NCBI RefSeq assembly: GCF_954871325.1
Contig: NC_088778.1
Location: forward strand, 16,891,666 to 16,955,665
Source: Gordionus sp. m RMFG-2023
Taxonomy: Eukaryota; Nematomorpha; Gordioida; Chordodea; Parachordodidae
Length of the DNA stretch: 64,000 bases
Direction of reading: 5' to 3'
Shown: one piece after another, positions 24,121 through 33,479 of the stretch
How positions within the stretch are numbered: position 1 is the first letter of the stretch
Layout of the letters: every line of letters begins with the position of its first letter
Notes under the pieces: generated by a model
Database searches by the model: none
What the model was told of the DNA's origin: nothing
The model's input: the letters and a program-made list of their open reading frames with translations, nothing else
Position numbers and translations under genes: made by a program

Positions 24121-25971
24121 TTATTGGGAGGGGTGGTGTTCCTCGGGGAAAGGAAATTCTTCCTCGTAGGCGGTGTTGATCGATAGATCTAGAGTTTTTT
24201 CAAACATGCTTGGGTCGAAGTCTCGCTCCATGTTTGCTAAGTTGTTTACGAACTCGCTGGCGTCGGCTTCGTCCGTGGTATAGAGTGGGGTTGAGGCATA
24301 GGGGATGTGTCCGATGGTTTCCTCCATACTTGGTAAGCCTGCCGTGTCTAGCCCGTGTAGGATAGCGTGTGCTTCATCGCTGGGGATCCATGTTCGGCTG
24401 GGCGAATCCGCTAGATTGTTTTCTGAGGGTATCCAAGTTAGATTCCTTGATAAGTGTACAAAGTTATAGAAACCAAGGGATAGGATGATCCTTGTGATTA
24501 AGTGTTCGCACGCGGGGGATCTGGATCCTCCTTTTTTAATGATAGTGTACGCTACTTGGCTATCTGTCACTATGGCTGGGATGGTTTTAAACTTATTGAG
24601 CGAGTATTTGCATCCTACCCATATCGCTAGGAGCTCTTTTTGGTTGATGTGAGGTGTTATCATCTCCGGGACTCCCAAGGCGTGTTTCGCTTCGTCGAAC
24701 GTGAACGAATATCCTGTGGTGAAGGTGTCGGATACCCCTATATGGGTTGAGGACGAGTCGACATGCAATATTGTATTGATAACGAAGGTGAACGGGAAGG
24801 GCCTCATTAGAGCGTTTATTGCTGCTACCGCCTTCGGGTATGCCTTAAGGTAATCGATGGGCGGTGGGTCCTTTGGGTTTAGCATTGTGTCGTAATAAGG
24901 TGCGAATACTCTCGACAATCCAGTGATTGAGTAAGTATAGTGGTTGAGAATTCCTAAAACTTCTAAGGCGATATTGCGTTCTATTGCCATTGATTGTAAC
25001 GAATGTTTGTATAGTATCAACTGGCAGAACTTTAGGCGGGATTGATTATCTTTATCCACACTTGCCGTCTTGTTTGTGAAGTTTATGTTTATGCCTAGGT
25101 AGGAGATTTTATTGGTGGGCGAAAGGACTGACTTGGAATCATTGATTCTGAGTCCCCATGCCGATATCATATCGAGGAGGGCAATGGTGTCATCAAAGAC
25201 ATATTGTTCGTCCGCGTGGAAGATTATGATATCGTCGAGATATACCGAGTAATTAGCCTTTTTCACCGATTTGGCGCATAGGTCTAACACGATGTTTTGC
25301 AGCGCATATGGCGAGAATCCCGCTCCCATTGGGAGGGTCTTATATCGGAATTTCGAATTGACGGTCGCGAAGCCGAAGAACCTCCTCCTGCTCTGAGCCA
25401 GTGGGATCGAATAAAAAGCCGATTTGAGGTCAATTTTTGTCGCCACTGTTGCTGACGCTAGCATCGGAGCGATCATGGGTATGGTCTTCAGCTTGAACGG
25501 GTACTTGATGAAGTTGCGCGACACGTTTGAAAAGTCCGATATGATCCTCGGCGTCCCATCACTCTTCGGGATAAGGAAGAGGGGCGAGCAAAAGGTATCG
25601 TCGGTTATCTCGATCACCGATGCTTCGACTAGTTGGGCCACGATGGGGAGGTATTTGTTCGCTAATCTGATAAAACGATTTTTGAAGTATCCTCTATTGT
25701 CCTCGATGGCCTGGTTATCTAGTTTTGGGCAGAATCCCCTGAGGGCAATTCTCTTGGTGAATGGTGACTGGCTGGGGTGGGGCTTGAGAATGGATGATGC
25801 AAGGTTGAGGCGTGCTGACAAATATACGTCCAGATTGTCTGTGGTATCGTATCCCATCAATCTTAATAGGTTGTGGAATTTACCGATCGAGCCGCTACCG
25901 ACCGCTGGCGCTGGCGGGGGTATGATAGCGTGGTCGCGGGGCGATACCCTATTCGCGAAGAGGTTGGCCAT
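24121..25971 (-). CDS. Reverse transcriptase-RNase H, DIRS-like (left copy)
   Basis: This open frame of 616 codons is identical in translation to that at 27764-29614, where the domains are described. It reads outward (minus strand) from the centre of the palindrome. As part of a retroelement it would copy element RNA into DNA and remove the RNA strand. It looks whole. The antisense frames over it are shadows and are not annotated. Confidence 0.9.
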   Translation of the reverse strand: MANLFANRVSPRDHAIIPPPAPAVGSGSIGKFHNLLRLMGYDTTDNLDVYLSARLNLASSILKPHPSQSPFTKRIALRGFCPKLDNQAIEDNRGYFKNRFIRLANKYLPIVAQLVEASVIEITDDTFCSPLFLIPKSDGTPRIISDFSNVSRNFIKYPFKLKTIPMIAPMLASATVATKIDLKSAFYSIPLAQSRRRFFGFATVNSKFRYKTLPMGAGFSPYALQNIVLDLCAKSVKKANYSVYLDDIIIFHADEQYVFDDTIALLDMISAWGLRINDSKSVLSPTNKISYLGININFTNKTASVDKDNQSRLKFCQLILYKHSLQSMAIERNIALEVLGILNHYTYSITGLSRVFAPYYDTMLNPKDPPPIDYLKAYPKAVAAINALMRPFPFTFVINTILHVDSSSTHIGVSDTFTTGYSFTFDEAKHALGVPEMITPHINQKELLAIWVGCKYSLNKFKTIPAIVTDSQVAYTIIKKGGSRSPACEHLITRIILSLGFYNFVHLSRNLTWIPSENNLADSPSRTWIPSDEAHAILHGLDTAGLPSMEETIGHIPYASTPLYTTDEADASEFVNNLANMERDFDPSMFEKTLDLSINTAYEEEFPFPEEHHPSQ

Positions 25972-26171
25972 AAGAATGGGGTCGCCTCCAACATCGAATT
26001 GTTGGACATCTGGTAAGTAATTGTTATCGTTATAATTTATTATTTCACGATCATTACGCCGTTCCTATCCCAGAAATTTTTGAGGAAACCACGAACGTTA
26101 GCCTAAAGATTGAAAAGCATAATAAAGGACGCCTCAGAAATAACTCTGCACCGTCAGATAATACTAGAGCA

Positions 26172-26569
26172 ATGTCCGAATCAGCGAGAACTCAACTAAA
26201 AGCCGACTTGGATGCAGTCAAAGTACGTCTAGAAACCATAGCCACAGAATCGACTGGAAAAATGGATCTTATGGAAACTAAGATGGAAATGATCTTGAAA
26301 GCCCTCCAAAAGATGTCGGGAGACAAAGAGGACAAAGCTAGTTCATCAGGCTTGAGCAACTTAATAGGGCCGAATCCCCAAACCAAGCACACGCCACTAT
26401 TCTTCCCCACATTAGTATTGCCACAAATCCCGCTAGTTGACCTCACAACAGAATCAATGGAATGCTTACTATCGGAAGACGAAATCAAGAGCCTGAGCAT
26501 CCCGACGGAAACAGACAAACGCAAGCTTATCCGAGTGGCCAAACACTATATCAACGCAATGCACGTAGC
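26172..26569 (+). pseudogene. Gag-like coiled-coil frame, left copy, truncated
   Basis: Starts MSESARTQLKADLDAVKVRL on the plus strand, opposite to its neighbouring RT. It is cut short at the palindrome junction, after which the sequence is that of the other copy in reverse. See the right-hand copy for a description. The element is a fossil and this partner is incomplete. Confidence 0.8.
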
Positions 26570-27563
26570 TCGTCTTCTACATCCATGGTCTTGTCCTTTG
26601 CTCCATGTCCGGGTGAAAACTTCTGGCGCCTAAAGTCGCGAATCCATAGCCGAAGTTCGTCTCGTCCTATGGTCGTTATCCAGGTATCCACCCATGGAGC
26701 TAAGACCTCCCCTATCCCTAAGTCCAGCGTGGATGGAGGGAGTGCTAGGAAATCACCGACCCGCAGGAGGTTTCTTTCCTCGCTTGGCGTCTTTGGTTTT
26801 TGGGATGTACTCCATTTGGTAATTTCCATAGTTGGTATTTGTAGGTTCGTCCTGCTGGGGTTGTTGCTGTTGGGCGACGCGGGGTTGGTTGAACCCAGTA
26901 CTGCGCCCGGTTCCGACTGGGTTCCTGAGAAAGGGCTGTTCCGTGATGGCAGATGGGGGTCCTAGGAACTTGAATACTTGTGATGGATTCCCATTTCGTT
27001 TGTTCCCACAGCCAGGCGATGGCTTTCGCATATACTTGGGCCTTAGACGCTATGTCACGTAAGAATTTATACGACATGTCTTCCTTGAGTTCCTCTACCG
27101 CTATTTTTAGTGAGGGGAATTCGTGGGCGTCCCTGCCTTTGGCCTGGTAACCTGCCGTGACTTCGGCTACGTGCATTGCGTTGACATAGTATTTGGCCAC
27201 TCGGATAAGCTTGCGTTTGTCTGTTTCCGTCGGGATGCTCAGGCTCTTGATTTCGTCTTCCGATAGTAAGCATTCCATTGATTCTGTTGTGAGGTCAACT
27301 AGCGGGATTTGTGGCAATACTAATGTGGGGAAGAATAGTGGCGTGTGCTTGGTTTGGGGATTCGGCCCTATTAAGTTGCTCAAGCCTGATGAACTAGCTT
27401 TGTCCTCTTTGTCTCCCGACATCTTTTGGAGGGCTTTCAAGATCATTTCCATCTTAGTTTCCATAAGATCCATTTTTCCAGTCGATTCTGTGGCTATGGT
27501 TTCTAGACGTACTTTGACTGCATCCAAGTCGGCTTTTAGTTGAGTTCTCGCTGATTCGGACAT
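26570..27563 (-). pseudogene. Gag-like protein of the DIRS-like element, right copy
   Basis: The minus-strand frame starts at 27563. Residues 1-55 form a heptad-like coiled coil (LDAVKVRLETIATESTGKMD). A helical middle region follows (about 100-200, with SEDEIKSLSIPTETDKRKLI and KAQVYAKAIAWLWEQTKW), and then a Q/P- and basic-rich tail. Size, coiled coil and basic tail fit a gag or nucleocapsid-like ORF1, but I recognise no zinc knuckle, and homology to a named gag family is not established. It lies divergently to the RT frame, 200 bp away. The C-terminal part appears broken about once or twice, and the frame runs out at the junction with the left copy at 26570. Confidence 0.65.
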
Positions 27564-27763
27564 TGCTCTAGTATTATCTGACGGTGCAGAGTTATTTCTG
27601 AGGCGTCCTTTATTATGCTTTTCAATCTTTAGGCTAACGTTCGTGGTTTCCTCAAAAATTTCTGGGATAGGAACGGCGTAATGATCGTGAAATAATAAAT
27701 TATAACGATAACAATTACTTACCAGATGTCCAACAATTCGATGTTGGAGGCGACCCCATTCTT
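27564..27763. promoter_or_regulatory. Divergent control region with intron-like segment and inverted repeat
   Basis: This 200-bp gap separates the gag-like start (minus) and the RT start (plus). On the minus strand it contains a strong donor, CTG|GTAAGTAATTG (exon end 27723), and an acceptor, CGTTCCTATCCCAG| (ending 27662). These define a 61-bp intron-like segment 98 nt ahead of the gag-like start. On the plus strand the same bases read ATTACTTACCAG|, an acceptor-like sequence, and the RT frame stays open upstream of its first ATG to that point. The segment 27654-27702 is one half of a 49-bp inverted repeat whose partner lies past RT at 29894-29942. The equivalent region of the left copy is 25972-26171. 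Function is inferred. Confidence 0.55.
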
Positions 27764-29614
27764 ATGGCCAACCTCTTCGCGAATAGGGTATCGCCCCGCG
27801 ACCACGCTATCATACCCCCGCCAGCGCCAGCGGTCGGTAGCGGCTCGATCGGTAAATTCCACAACCTATTAAGATTGATGGGATACGATACCACAGACAA
27901 TCTGGACGTATATTTGTCAGCACGCCTCAACCTTGCATCATCCATTCTCAAGCCCCACCCCAGCCAGTCACCATTCACCAAGAGAATTGCCCTCAGGGGA
28001 TTCTGCCCAAAACTAGATAACCAGGCCATCGAGGACAATAGAGGATACTTCAAAAATCGTTTTATCAGATTAGCGAACAAATACCTCCCCATCGTGGCCC
28101 AACTAGTCGAAGCATCGGTGATCGAGATAACCGACGATACCTTTTGCTCGCCCCTCTTCCTTATCCCGAAGAGTGATGGGACGCCGAGGATCATATCGGA
28201 CTTTTCAAACGTGTCGCGCAACTTCATCAAGTACCCGTTCAAGCTGAAGACCATACCCATGATCGCTCCGATGCTAGCGTCAGCAACAGTGGCGACAAAA
28301 ATTGACCTCAAATCGGCTTTTTATTCGATCCCACTGGCTCAGAGCAGGAGGAGGTTCTTCGGCTTCGCGACCGTCAATTCGAAATTCCGATATAAGACCC
28401 TCCCAATGGGAGCGGGATTCTCGCCATATGCGCTGCAAAACATCGTGTTAGACCTATGCGCCAAATCGGTGAAAAAGGCTAATTACTCGGTATATCTCGA
28501 CGATATCATAATCTTCCACGCGGACGAACAATATGTCTTTGATGACACCATTGCCCTCCTCGATATGATATCGGCATGGGGACTCAGAATCAATGATTCC
28601 AAGTCAGTCCTTTCGCCCACCAATAAAATCTCCTACCTAGGCATAAACATAAACTTCACAAACAAGACGGCAAGTGTGGATAAAGATAATCAATCCCGCC
28701 TAAAGTTCTGCCAGTTGATACTATACAAACATTCGTTACAATCAATGGCAATAGAACGCAATATCGCCTTAGAAGTTTTAGGAATTCTCAACCACTATAC
28801 TTACTCAATCACTGGATTGTCGAGAGTATTCGCACCTTATTACGACACAATGCTAAACCCAAAGGACCCACCGCCCATCGATTACCTTAAGGCATACCCG
28901 AAGGCGGTAGCAGCAATAAACGCTCTAATGAGGCCCTTCCCGTTCACCTTCGTTATCAATACAATATTGCATGTCGACTCGTCCTCAACCCATATAGGGG
29001 TATCCGACACCTTCACCACAGGATATTCGTTCACGTTCGACGAAGCGAAACACGCCTTGGGAGTCCCGGAGATGATAACACCTCACATCAACCAAAAAGA
29101 GCTCCTAGCGATATGGGTAGGATGCAAATACTCGCTCAATAAGTTTAAAACCATCCCAGCCATAGTGACAGATAGCCAAGTAGCGTACACTATCATTAAA
29201 AAAGGAGGATCCAGATCCCCCGCGTGCGAACACTTAATCACAAGGATCATCCTATCCCTTGGTTTCTATAACTTTGTACACTTATCAAGGAATCTAACTT
29301 GGATACCCTCAGAAAACAATCTAGCGGATTCGCCCAGCCGAACATGGATCCCCAGCGATGAAGCACACGCTATCCTACACGGGCTAGACACGGCAGGCTT
29401 ACCAAGTATGGAGGAAACCATCGGACACATCCCCTATGCCTCAACCCCACTCTATACCACGGACGAAGCCGACGCCAGCGAGTTCGTAAACAACTTAGCA
29501 AACATGGAGCGAGACTTCGACCCAAGCATGTTTGAAAAAACTCTAGATCTATCGATCAACACCGCCTACGAGGAAGAATTTCCTTTCCCCGAGGAACACC
29601 ACCCCTCCCAATAA
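27764..29614 (+). CDS. Reverse transcriptase-RNase H, DIRS-like (right copy)
   Basis: An open frame of 616 codons. RT motifs are in order: LIPKSDGTPRIISDFSN (about residues 132-148), the motif A region TKIDLKSAFYSIPL (about 178-191), LPMGAGFSPYALQN (about 213-226) and the catalytic YLDDIIIF (about 243-250). RNase H follows with LHVDSSSTHIG (about 403), INQKELLAIW (about 445), VTDSQVAYTIIKKGGSRSP (about 467-485) and NNLADSPSR (about 523). The GGSRS segment resembles the GGTRS seen in DIRS-clade RNase H. About 90 acidic residues trail with no further domain; there is no integrase, tyrosine recombinase or methyltransferase. The first ATG is used here, but the frame is open further upstream to an acceptor-like site. 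It looks whole. Codon and base composition are unlike the AT-rich host DNA. Confidence 0.92.
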   Translation: MANLFANRVSPRDHAIIPPPAPAVGSGSIGKFHNLLRLMGYDTTDNLDVYLSARLNLASSILKPHPSQSPFTKRIALRGFCPKLDNQAIEDNRGYFKNRFIRLANKYLPIVAQLVEASVIEITDDTFCSPLFLIPKSDGTPRIISDFSNVSRNFIKYPFKLKTIPMIAPMLASATVATKIDLKSAFYSIPLAQSRRRFFGFATVNSKFRYKTLPMGAGFSPYALQNIVLDLCAKSVKKANYSVYLDDIIIFHADEQYVFDDTIALLDMISAWGLRINDSKSVLSPTNKISYLGININFTNKTASVDKDNQSRLKFCQLILYKHSLQSMAIERNIALEVLGILNHYTYSITGLSRVFAPYYDTMLNPKDPPPIDYLKAYPKAVAAINALMRPFPFTFVINTILHVDSSSTHIGVSDTFTTGYSFTFDEAKHALGVPEMITPHINQKELLAIWVGCKYSLNKFKTIPAIVTDSQVAYTIIKKGGSRSPACEHLITRIILSLGFYNFVHLSRNLTWIPSENNLADSPSRTWIPSDEAHAILHGLDTAGLPSMEETIGHIPYASTPLYTTDEADASEFVNNLANMERDFDPSMFEKTLDLSINTAYEEEFPFPEEHHPSQ

Positions 29615-29893
29615 ACTTATATTGCATATATGTATTTTTCAACAAATCGCGAATCATTTTATCTTACCAATGACATATAAATCCCCCCGCGATAGGAAAT
29701 ACCTTTATTTTAAATTCCTTTTTTCTAATAAATGTAGATATTTTTAATCAACATATTGCATTATAATTTCCCCCTCCCATTAAATATATATTTCTTTTTT
29801 TTCAACCCTGGAAAAACTCTGGGATATGCGGCCAGAAATAAAGTCCCGCGCATATATATATACGGCGATCGGGAATATAAATTATTATCTTGC

Positions 29894-29942
29894 TAATTTA
29901 TTATTTCACGATCATTACGCCGTTCCTATCCCAGAAATTTTT
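29894..29942 (+). repeat. Partner of the 49-bp inverted repeat, downstream of RT
   Basis: Exact reverse complement of 27654-27702. It carries the acceptor-like CGTTCCTATCCCAG on the plus strand, 280 bp after the RT stop. The mirror images in the left copy are 23793-23841 and 26033-26081. RT therefore lies between inverted repeats, an arrangement that could allow inversion or base-pairing of its flanks. Confidence 0.85.
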
Positions 29943-30098
29943 CCAGGGTCATAATACATCTTATACACCAATTTCGCCATTACATATCCACCATTGCCAT
30001 ATCAATGCGCGATAATTAGAATTGTAAAACTGATAATATTATAGATACATATTACATAATAGTTATAAGGAATATATATAAAACAATAAAAAAGATTG

Positions 30099-30171
30099 GT
30101 CCGGCGAGACCACGGGGTCCTCCAACACCCTTTGGTGTTGGGGGGCCCCGCAAAAAAATGCAGATGCCGGA
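30099..30171 (+). promoter_or_regulatory. Strong RNA hairpin downstream of RT
   Basis: The bases 30113-30129 pair with 30134-30150 in a 17-bp stem (5' arm CGGGGTCCTCCAACACC) around the loop CTTT. Two of the pairs are U-G wobbles that work only in RNA copied in the RT direction. An outer stem, TCCGGC (30100-30105) with GCCGGA (30166-30171), encloses it. The left edge of the palindrome corresponds exactly to 30129, the last base before the loop. It could be an end structure of the element or an RNA-processing signal. I could not fit it to a known ribozyme. Confidence 0.6.
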
Positions 30172-30404
30172 TATATTTTTCAAAAATATTATTGTTTATA
30201 TTAATTTATATTTGTTAATATTAATTCCTATCTCATATTAAATATACATTTATTATCACATTCATCAACTAAGTTATTTTATCAATTAATTTCGATTTCA
30301 AGTTTTCCGGCGTAATATTTACTTATTATTTTCAAATTTTTAGTGGTAATATTTATCTACCATTTTCAAATTTTAGTCAAATAATAATTATTTCTGAAAT
30401 TTTC
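30172..30404. other. AT-rich flank of the palindrome
   Basis: No coding sequence was seen. It is unclear whether this flank still belongs to the retroelement or is host DNA. Confidence 0.4.
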
Positions 30405-31985
30405 CAACAGGGAGAAAGAAATTGCAACCTTATCCAACGAGATAGAGTCTCCGCCATCAAGCAGTAATAGCTTTTATGGAGTTAGAAGAGCCGATAATTT
30501 GTTATTACTGAAATATCACAATGGCCTGAAAGAAATATTTCCTCAAAAGCAAGAAAATTATTGGATTCAATGCTTATTACAAATTTTTTTTCTCATTTGA
30601 ATGTATTATTTAATTATACAACTATTTTATGTATTAATTTCAAAAACATGACATTGACTTGATTAAGAGGATGAGAATAGCGGACAGCATTTTATTAGAA
30701 TTCAAGGAAATTATTGATGAAGAATTTCATATTTTATATGTTATTTTTGAGGTAAAAGCAGAGCTATACAAATTTAATATTTGTCTCCCTCGACTTGCAG
30801 CAAGGCAAGTTCATAGTTAAAACATTAATATAGGATCAGTAGAAGAGTGTATCTTAGATATAGATACATTTATAACCCAAATAAATGAATGGTTTTTAAT
30901 TCATCATGCAGCACTTATCAATCTGCAAATATTACTTCCACAAAAGCCTTCCCAACCTTATGCCTTATTAGCTAAATAACTATGTTTATAAGATTAACTA
31001 TGGTTGATATAGTCCCAAAAAATGCTATGGATGCTCTGCATTATTTCAAACACATTTTAGATTATATTCCCAATGTGTTAAATGGATTTATATATTAGCA
31101 ACTCTTCCCATTAGTAAACTAATGAGAGAACATTCTCTTTTTTAAGAATAACAGAGCCCTGCAGAAGTACTATTTGCAGGGCACGGGCCGGATTTTTTTT
31201 TAAATTTTATACGGCCCAGCCCGAGTTTTTTTAAAAAAAATTTTCAGGCCCGACCCGGCTTCTTTTTAAAAAAATTTGGCCCAGCCCGACTTTTTTTTAA
31301 ATAAAATTTTCAGGCCCGGCAGGATTTTTTTTAAATAAACTATATTTATTTTTGATTTTTATAGCTAATAATAACGATTTCAAATATAGGCCGTTTTAAA
31401 ATATACAGCCCGGCCCGGATATATTTTTTTTTTAAATTTCAGGCCCGGCCCGGGTGTTTTTTTTAAATATTTCGGGCCATGCCCGGGTATATTTAAATAT
31501 ATTGAAATGGTCCGGCCCTGGGGCCGGGCTTGCAGGTCTCTGAAAAACATACCAAGAAGTACAACTTCTGAAAGTAGATTGAAAGGTTTGGATCTTTTGA
31601 ATATTTATAGGCATTTGCAAGGATGAGTTAATTGAAAAATTAGCTCAATCCCAACGAAGATTGGATTTTACTTTGTAAATATATAACATACAAAATACAA
31701 TTATTCCTAAGAAACTTTTTGTGTATTAATTTATATTTCCAACATTTGAAATTTTTATACTTTGTATATAAATTTTAAAGGCTCAAAAAATTCAAATTTC
31801 TATTTTGGGTCATTTAAGTGATTCTTTACATATAATTTTTTTATAATTTACATTAATTTAAAATTGTGTGTTAGAAATAATTATTAGTCCTAATAAATTT
31901 ATGCTTGATATTTTTAAAAAACAATAATATTTCTTTAAAAATTTTATTATCCCCCCCCCCCAGACCAAATTCCTGCGTACCCGCT
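30405..31985 (+). pseudogene. ZMYM1-like hAT transposase relic with right terminus
   Basis: After an acceptor-like TTTTCCAACAG, the plus strand yields QRDRVSAIKQ, SKARKLLDSMLITNFF and SHLNVLFNYTT, the post-core region of this hAT family. Next come EFKEIIDEEFHILYVIFEVK, INIGSVEEC and, past an inserted GGCCC element, RLKGLDLLNIYRHLQG and LAQSQRRLDFTL, the C-terminus. There are many stops and frameshifts. The right end near 31955-31985 has a C-run, then CTGCGTACCC, matching the family terminus in reverse. The first half of the protein is absent. Confidence 0.7.
31152..31542. mobile_element. GGCCC-rich MITE, complete copy
   Basis: Starts CAGAGCCCTGCAGAAG and ends in the inverted TTGCAGGTCTCTG. 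The body alternates GGCCCGGCCCGG-type blocks with long T- or A-runs. It interrupts the hAT transposase between SFLRI and KTY. The flanking octamers agree only in part, so the family assignment (hAT-like) is tentative. Related copies: 13781, 32795-33045 and 51039-51337. Confidence 0.75.
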
Positions 31986-32794
31986 TGCTTTACATATATC
32001 TCTACGGTAGAAATTAATATTTAAGAAAAAAATCATTTAGTTATTAATTAATGCGAAATTTAAAAATATGAAAATTTAAATTTTATGAAAAACATCCTTT
32101 CACGTTAAGTGTCATAGATAGCGCTTCTTTATTTTTAGATTTTTAAAAAAAATTTATATAGAAGTGTTAATTTTAAGAAATAAATAAAAATAAATTGTTA
32201 AATTTATTAGGGTTCATCTATATTACATATATCACCCGGAAGTACTTGTTGTCACTTAAATCTGTCATATAATTACAAAAAATAAGTCAATCATCTTCAT
32301 ATTGTCTTTAGTGGTCTTAGAAAAATTAGTGGCTTCTTTTTTATAAATTTATTTTTATTCAAATTAATCCCTGCTTAAAAATGGTTAATATGTACCCCGC
32401 CAAAACCTGCCCCATGTATTCACAATTAATTTAAATATAATTTTTATTAAATTACCATAAATTGTGTCAATATTTTTATATATGATAAAATATATATTCC
32501 TTTATCATATAGAATTCATATTAAGTCCAAACAACGTTGATAAACAAAGTTATTAGTGAAAATGTAAAATTTAAAAAAGTTACTTTGGGTATGTTAAAAT
32601 TTAAATCTGCATTTAAAACTTTTCATGAGCAATTTTGTGACCTACTTAAGCACCTTATTAAAATACATATTTGGCTTAAATTAAAAAACTTAAACTTTTT
32701 TAATTTTTAAATTATGAGAAGGAAATACCTACCCCGGGAACACACTATACCCGGTCTCCCTACTCATTTTTTTTATAAGAAATAATGAATAAAT
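31986..32794. other. AT-rich DNA, nothing recognisable
   Basis: No coding-like frame or repeat ends were seen. Confidence 0.45.
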
Positions 32795-33045
32795 CAGAAA
32801 CCTGCAGAGGTATCATTTGCGGGGCCCGGCACGGATTTTTTTATAAAACGGCCCGTCTCAGATTGTTATATACTTTCGGGCCCGGCCCGAATTTTTTTTA
32901 AAATTTTTATTTTTTATTTTTATATAAATAATAATAGCGATTTAAAATATTTGGTTTAAAAACATACGGCCCAGCCGCCCGGGTATATTTTAAAAAAATT
33001 AAAATATGGCCCTATCCGTGTATGAGCAGAGCCTCCAGGTCTCTG
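32795..33045. mobile_element. GGCCC-rich MITE, shorter copy
   Basis: Starts CAGAAACCTGCAGAGG and ends CCAGGTCTCTG, with GGCCCGGC-type blocks inside. It has the same ends and composition as 31152-31542. Confidence 0.7.
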
Positions 33046-33479
33046 AAATAAATTTTTAAAAATCTGCCAAAGCCGCACATCTTTTCATTATGGTGAAAGT
33101 GGCAAAGGCTTAAACGACCAGTTCAAAAATTATATTTTTTCCTAGGTATATTTGGTGAAAACAGTATAAACTTAAAATATAATATAAAAAAAAATATAAC
33201 TAATACTATAAAAGAAAATTTAAAAAAATTATCCAAAAGTAAAACAACCATATGTGTTAGCGTCAATTTGTACTGCCTGATTTTCGGCAATGTGTTATAG
33301 TGGTAGGCAGGGTGAATTTGTTATTTCGGTAATGTATACATTGCCTGGTTAAATCAAGCAACGTGTTATTTTTGTAATATTATATTATTAATAATTTTTC
33401 CTTATATTAATAATTTTTTAAGATTAATATTTTACTTGATTAATTTATAACATTTTTTTTAGATATAATATGTTTTTTA
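33046..33479. other. AT-rich DNA, nothing recognisable
   Basis: A short imperfect duplication involving GGCAATGTGTTAT / GGTAATGTATAC words lies at 33280-33370. No gene was seen. Confidence 0.4.

Larger units (their letters stand above)
23606..30129. repeat. 6.5-kb palindrome of two head-to-head DIRS-like retroelements
   Basis: The arms 23606-26569 and 27166-30129 (2,964 bp each) are reverse complements. Paired positions sum to 53735 throughout, so there is no net indel. The two RT frames translate identically. The only differences I noticed lie within about 30 bp of the inner edge. The 596-bp spacer 26570-27165 belongs to the right-hand copy's gag-like frame. Composition is clearly GC-richer than the flanks. 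By its RT-RNase H the family is closest to DIRS-type elements, but no tyrosine recombinase, methyltransferase, integrase or protease is visible. Near identity suggests a young event or ongoing arm-to-arm conversion. The RT frames look whole; the gag-like frame is truncated in the left copy. Confidence 0.92.

Noticed and set aside
25424-26020. 198-codon open frame antisense to the RT start (also at 27715-28311)
   Set aside because: It is a shadow of the RT frame. Its length comes from the GC-richer composition of the RT gene, and it has no motif.
23606-30129. Palindrome as a pure assembly or amplification artefact
   Set aside because: Not fully excluded. However, the arms differ at a few bases near the inner edge, and a separate partial copy exists at 21632, so a simple duplicated read is less likely.
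30097-30171. HDV-like or hammerhead self-cleaving ribozyme at the retroelement end
   Set aside because: I tried to fit P1-P2-P3-P4 of the HDV fold and the hammerhead core. The GGUC/GACC and CCGGC/GCCGG pairings exist, but P3 and the conserved CUGANGA and GAAA cores are absent. Only a hairpin is claimed.
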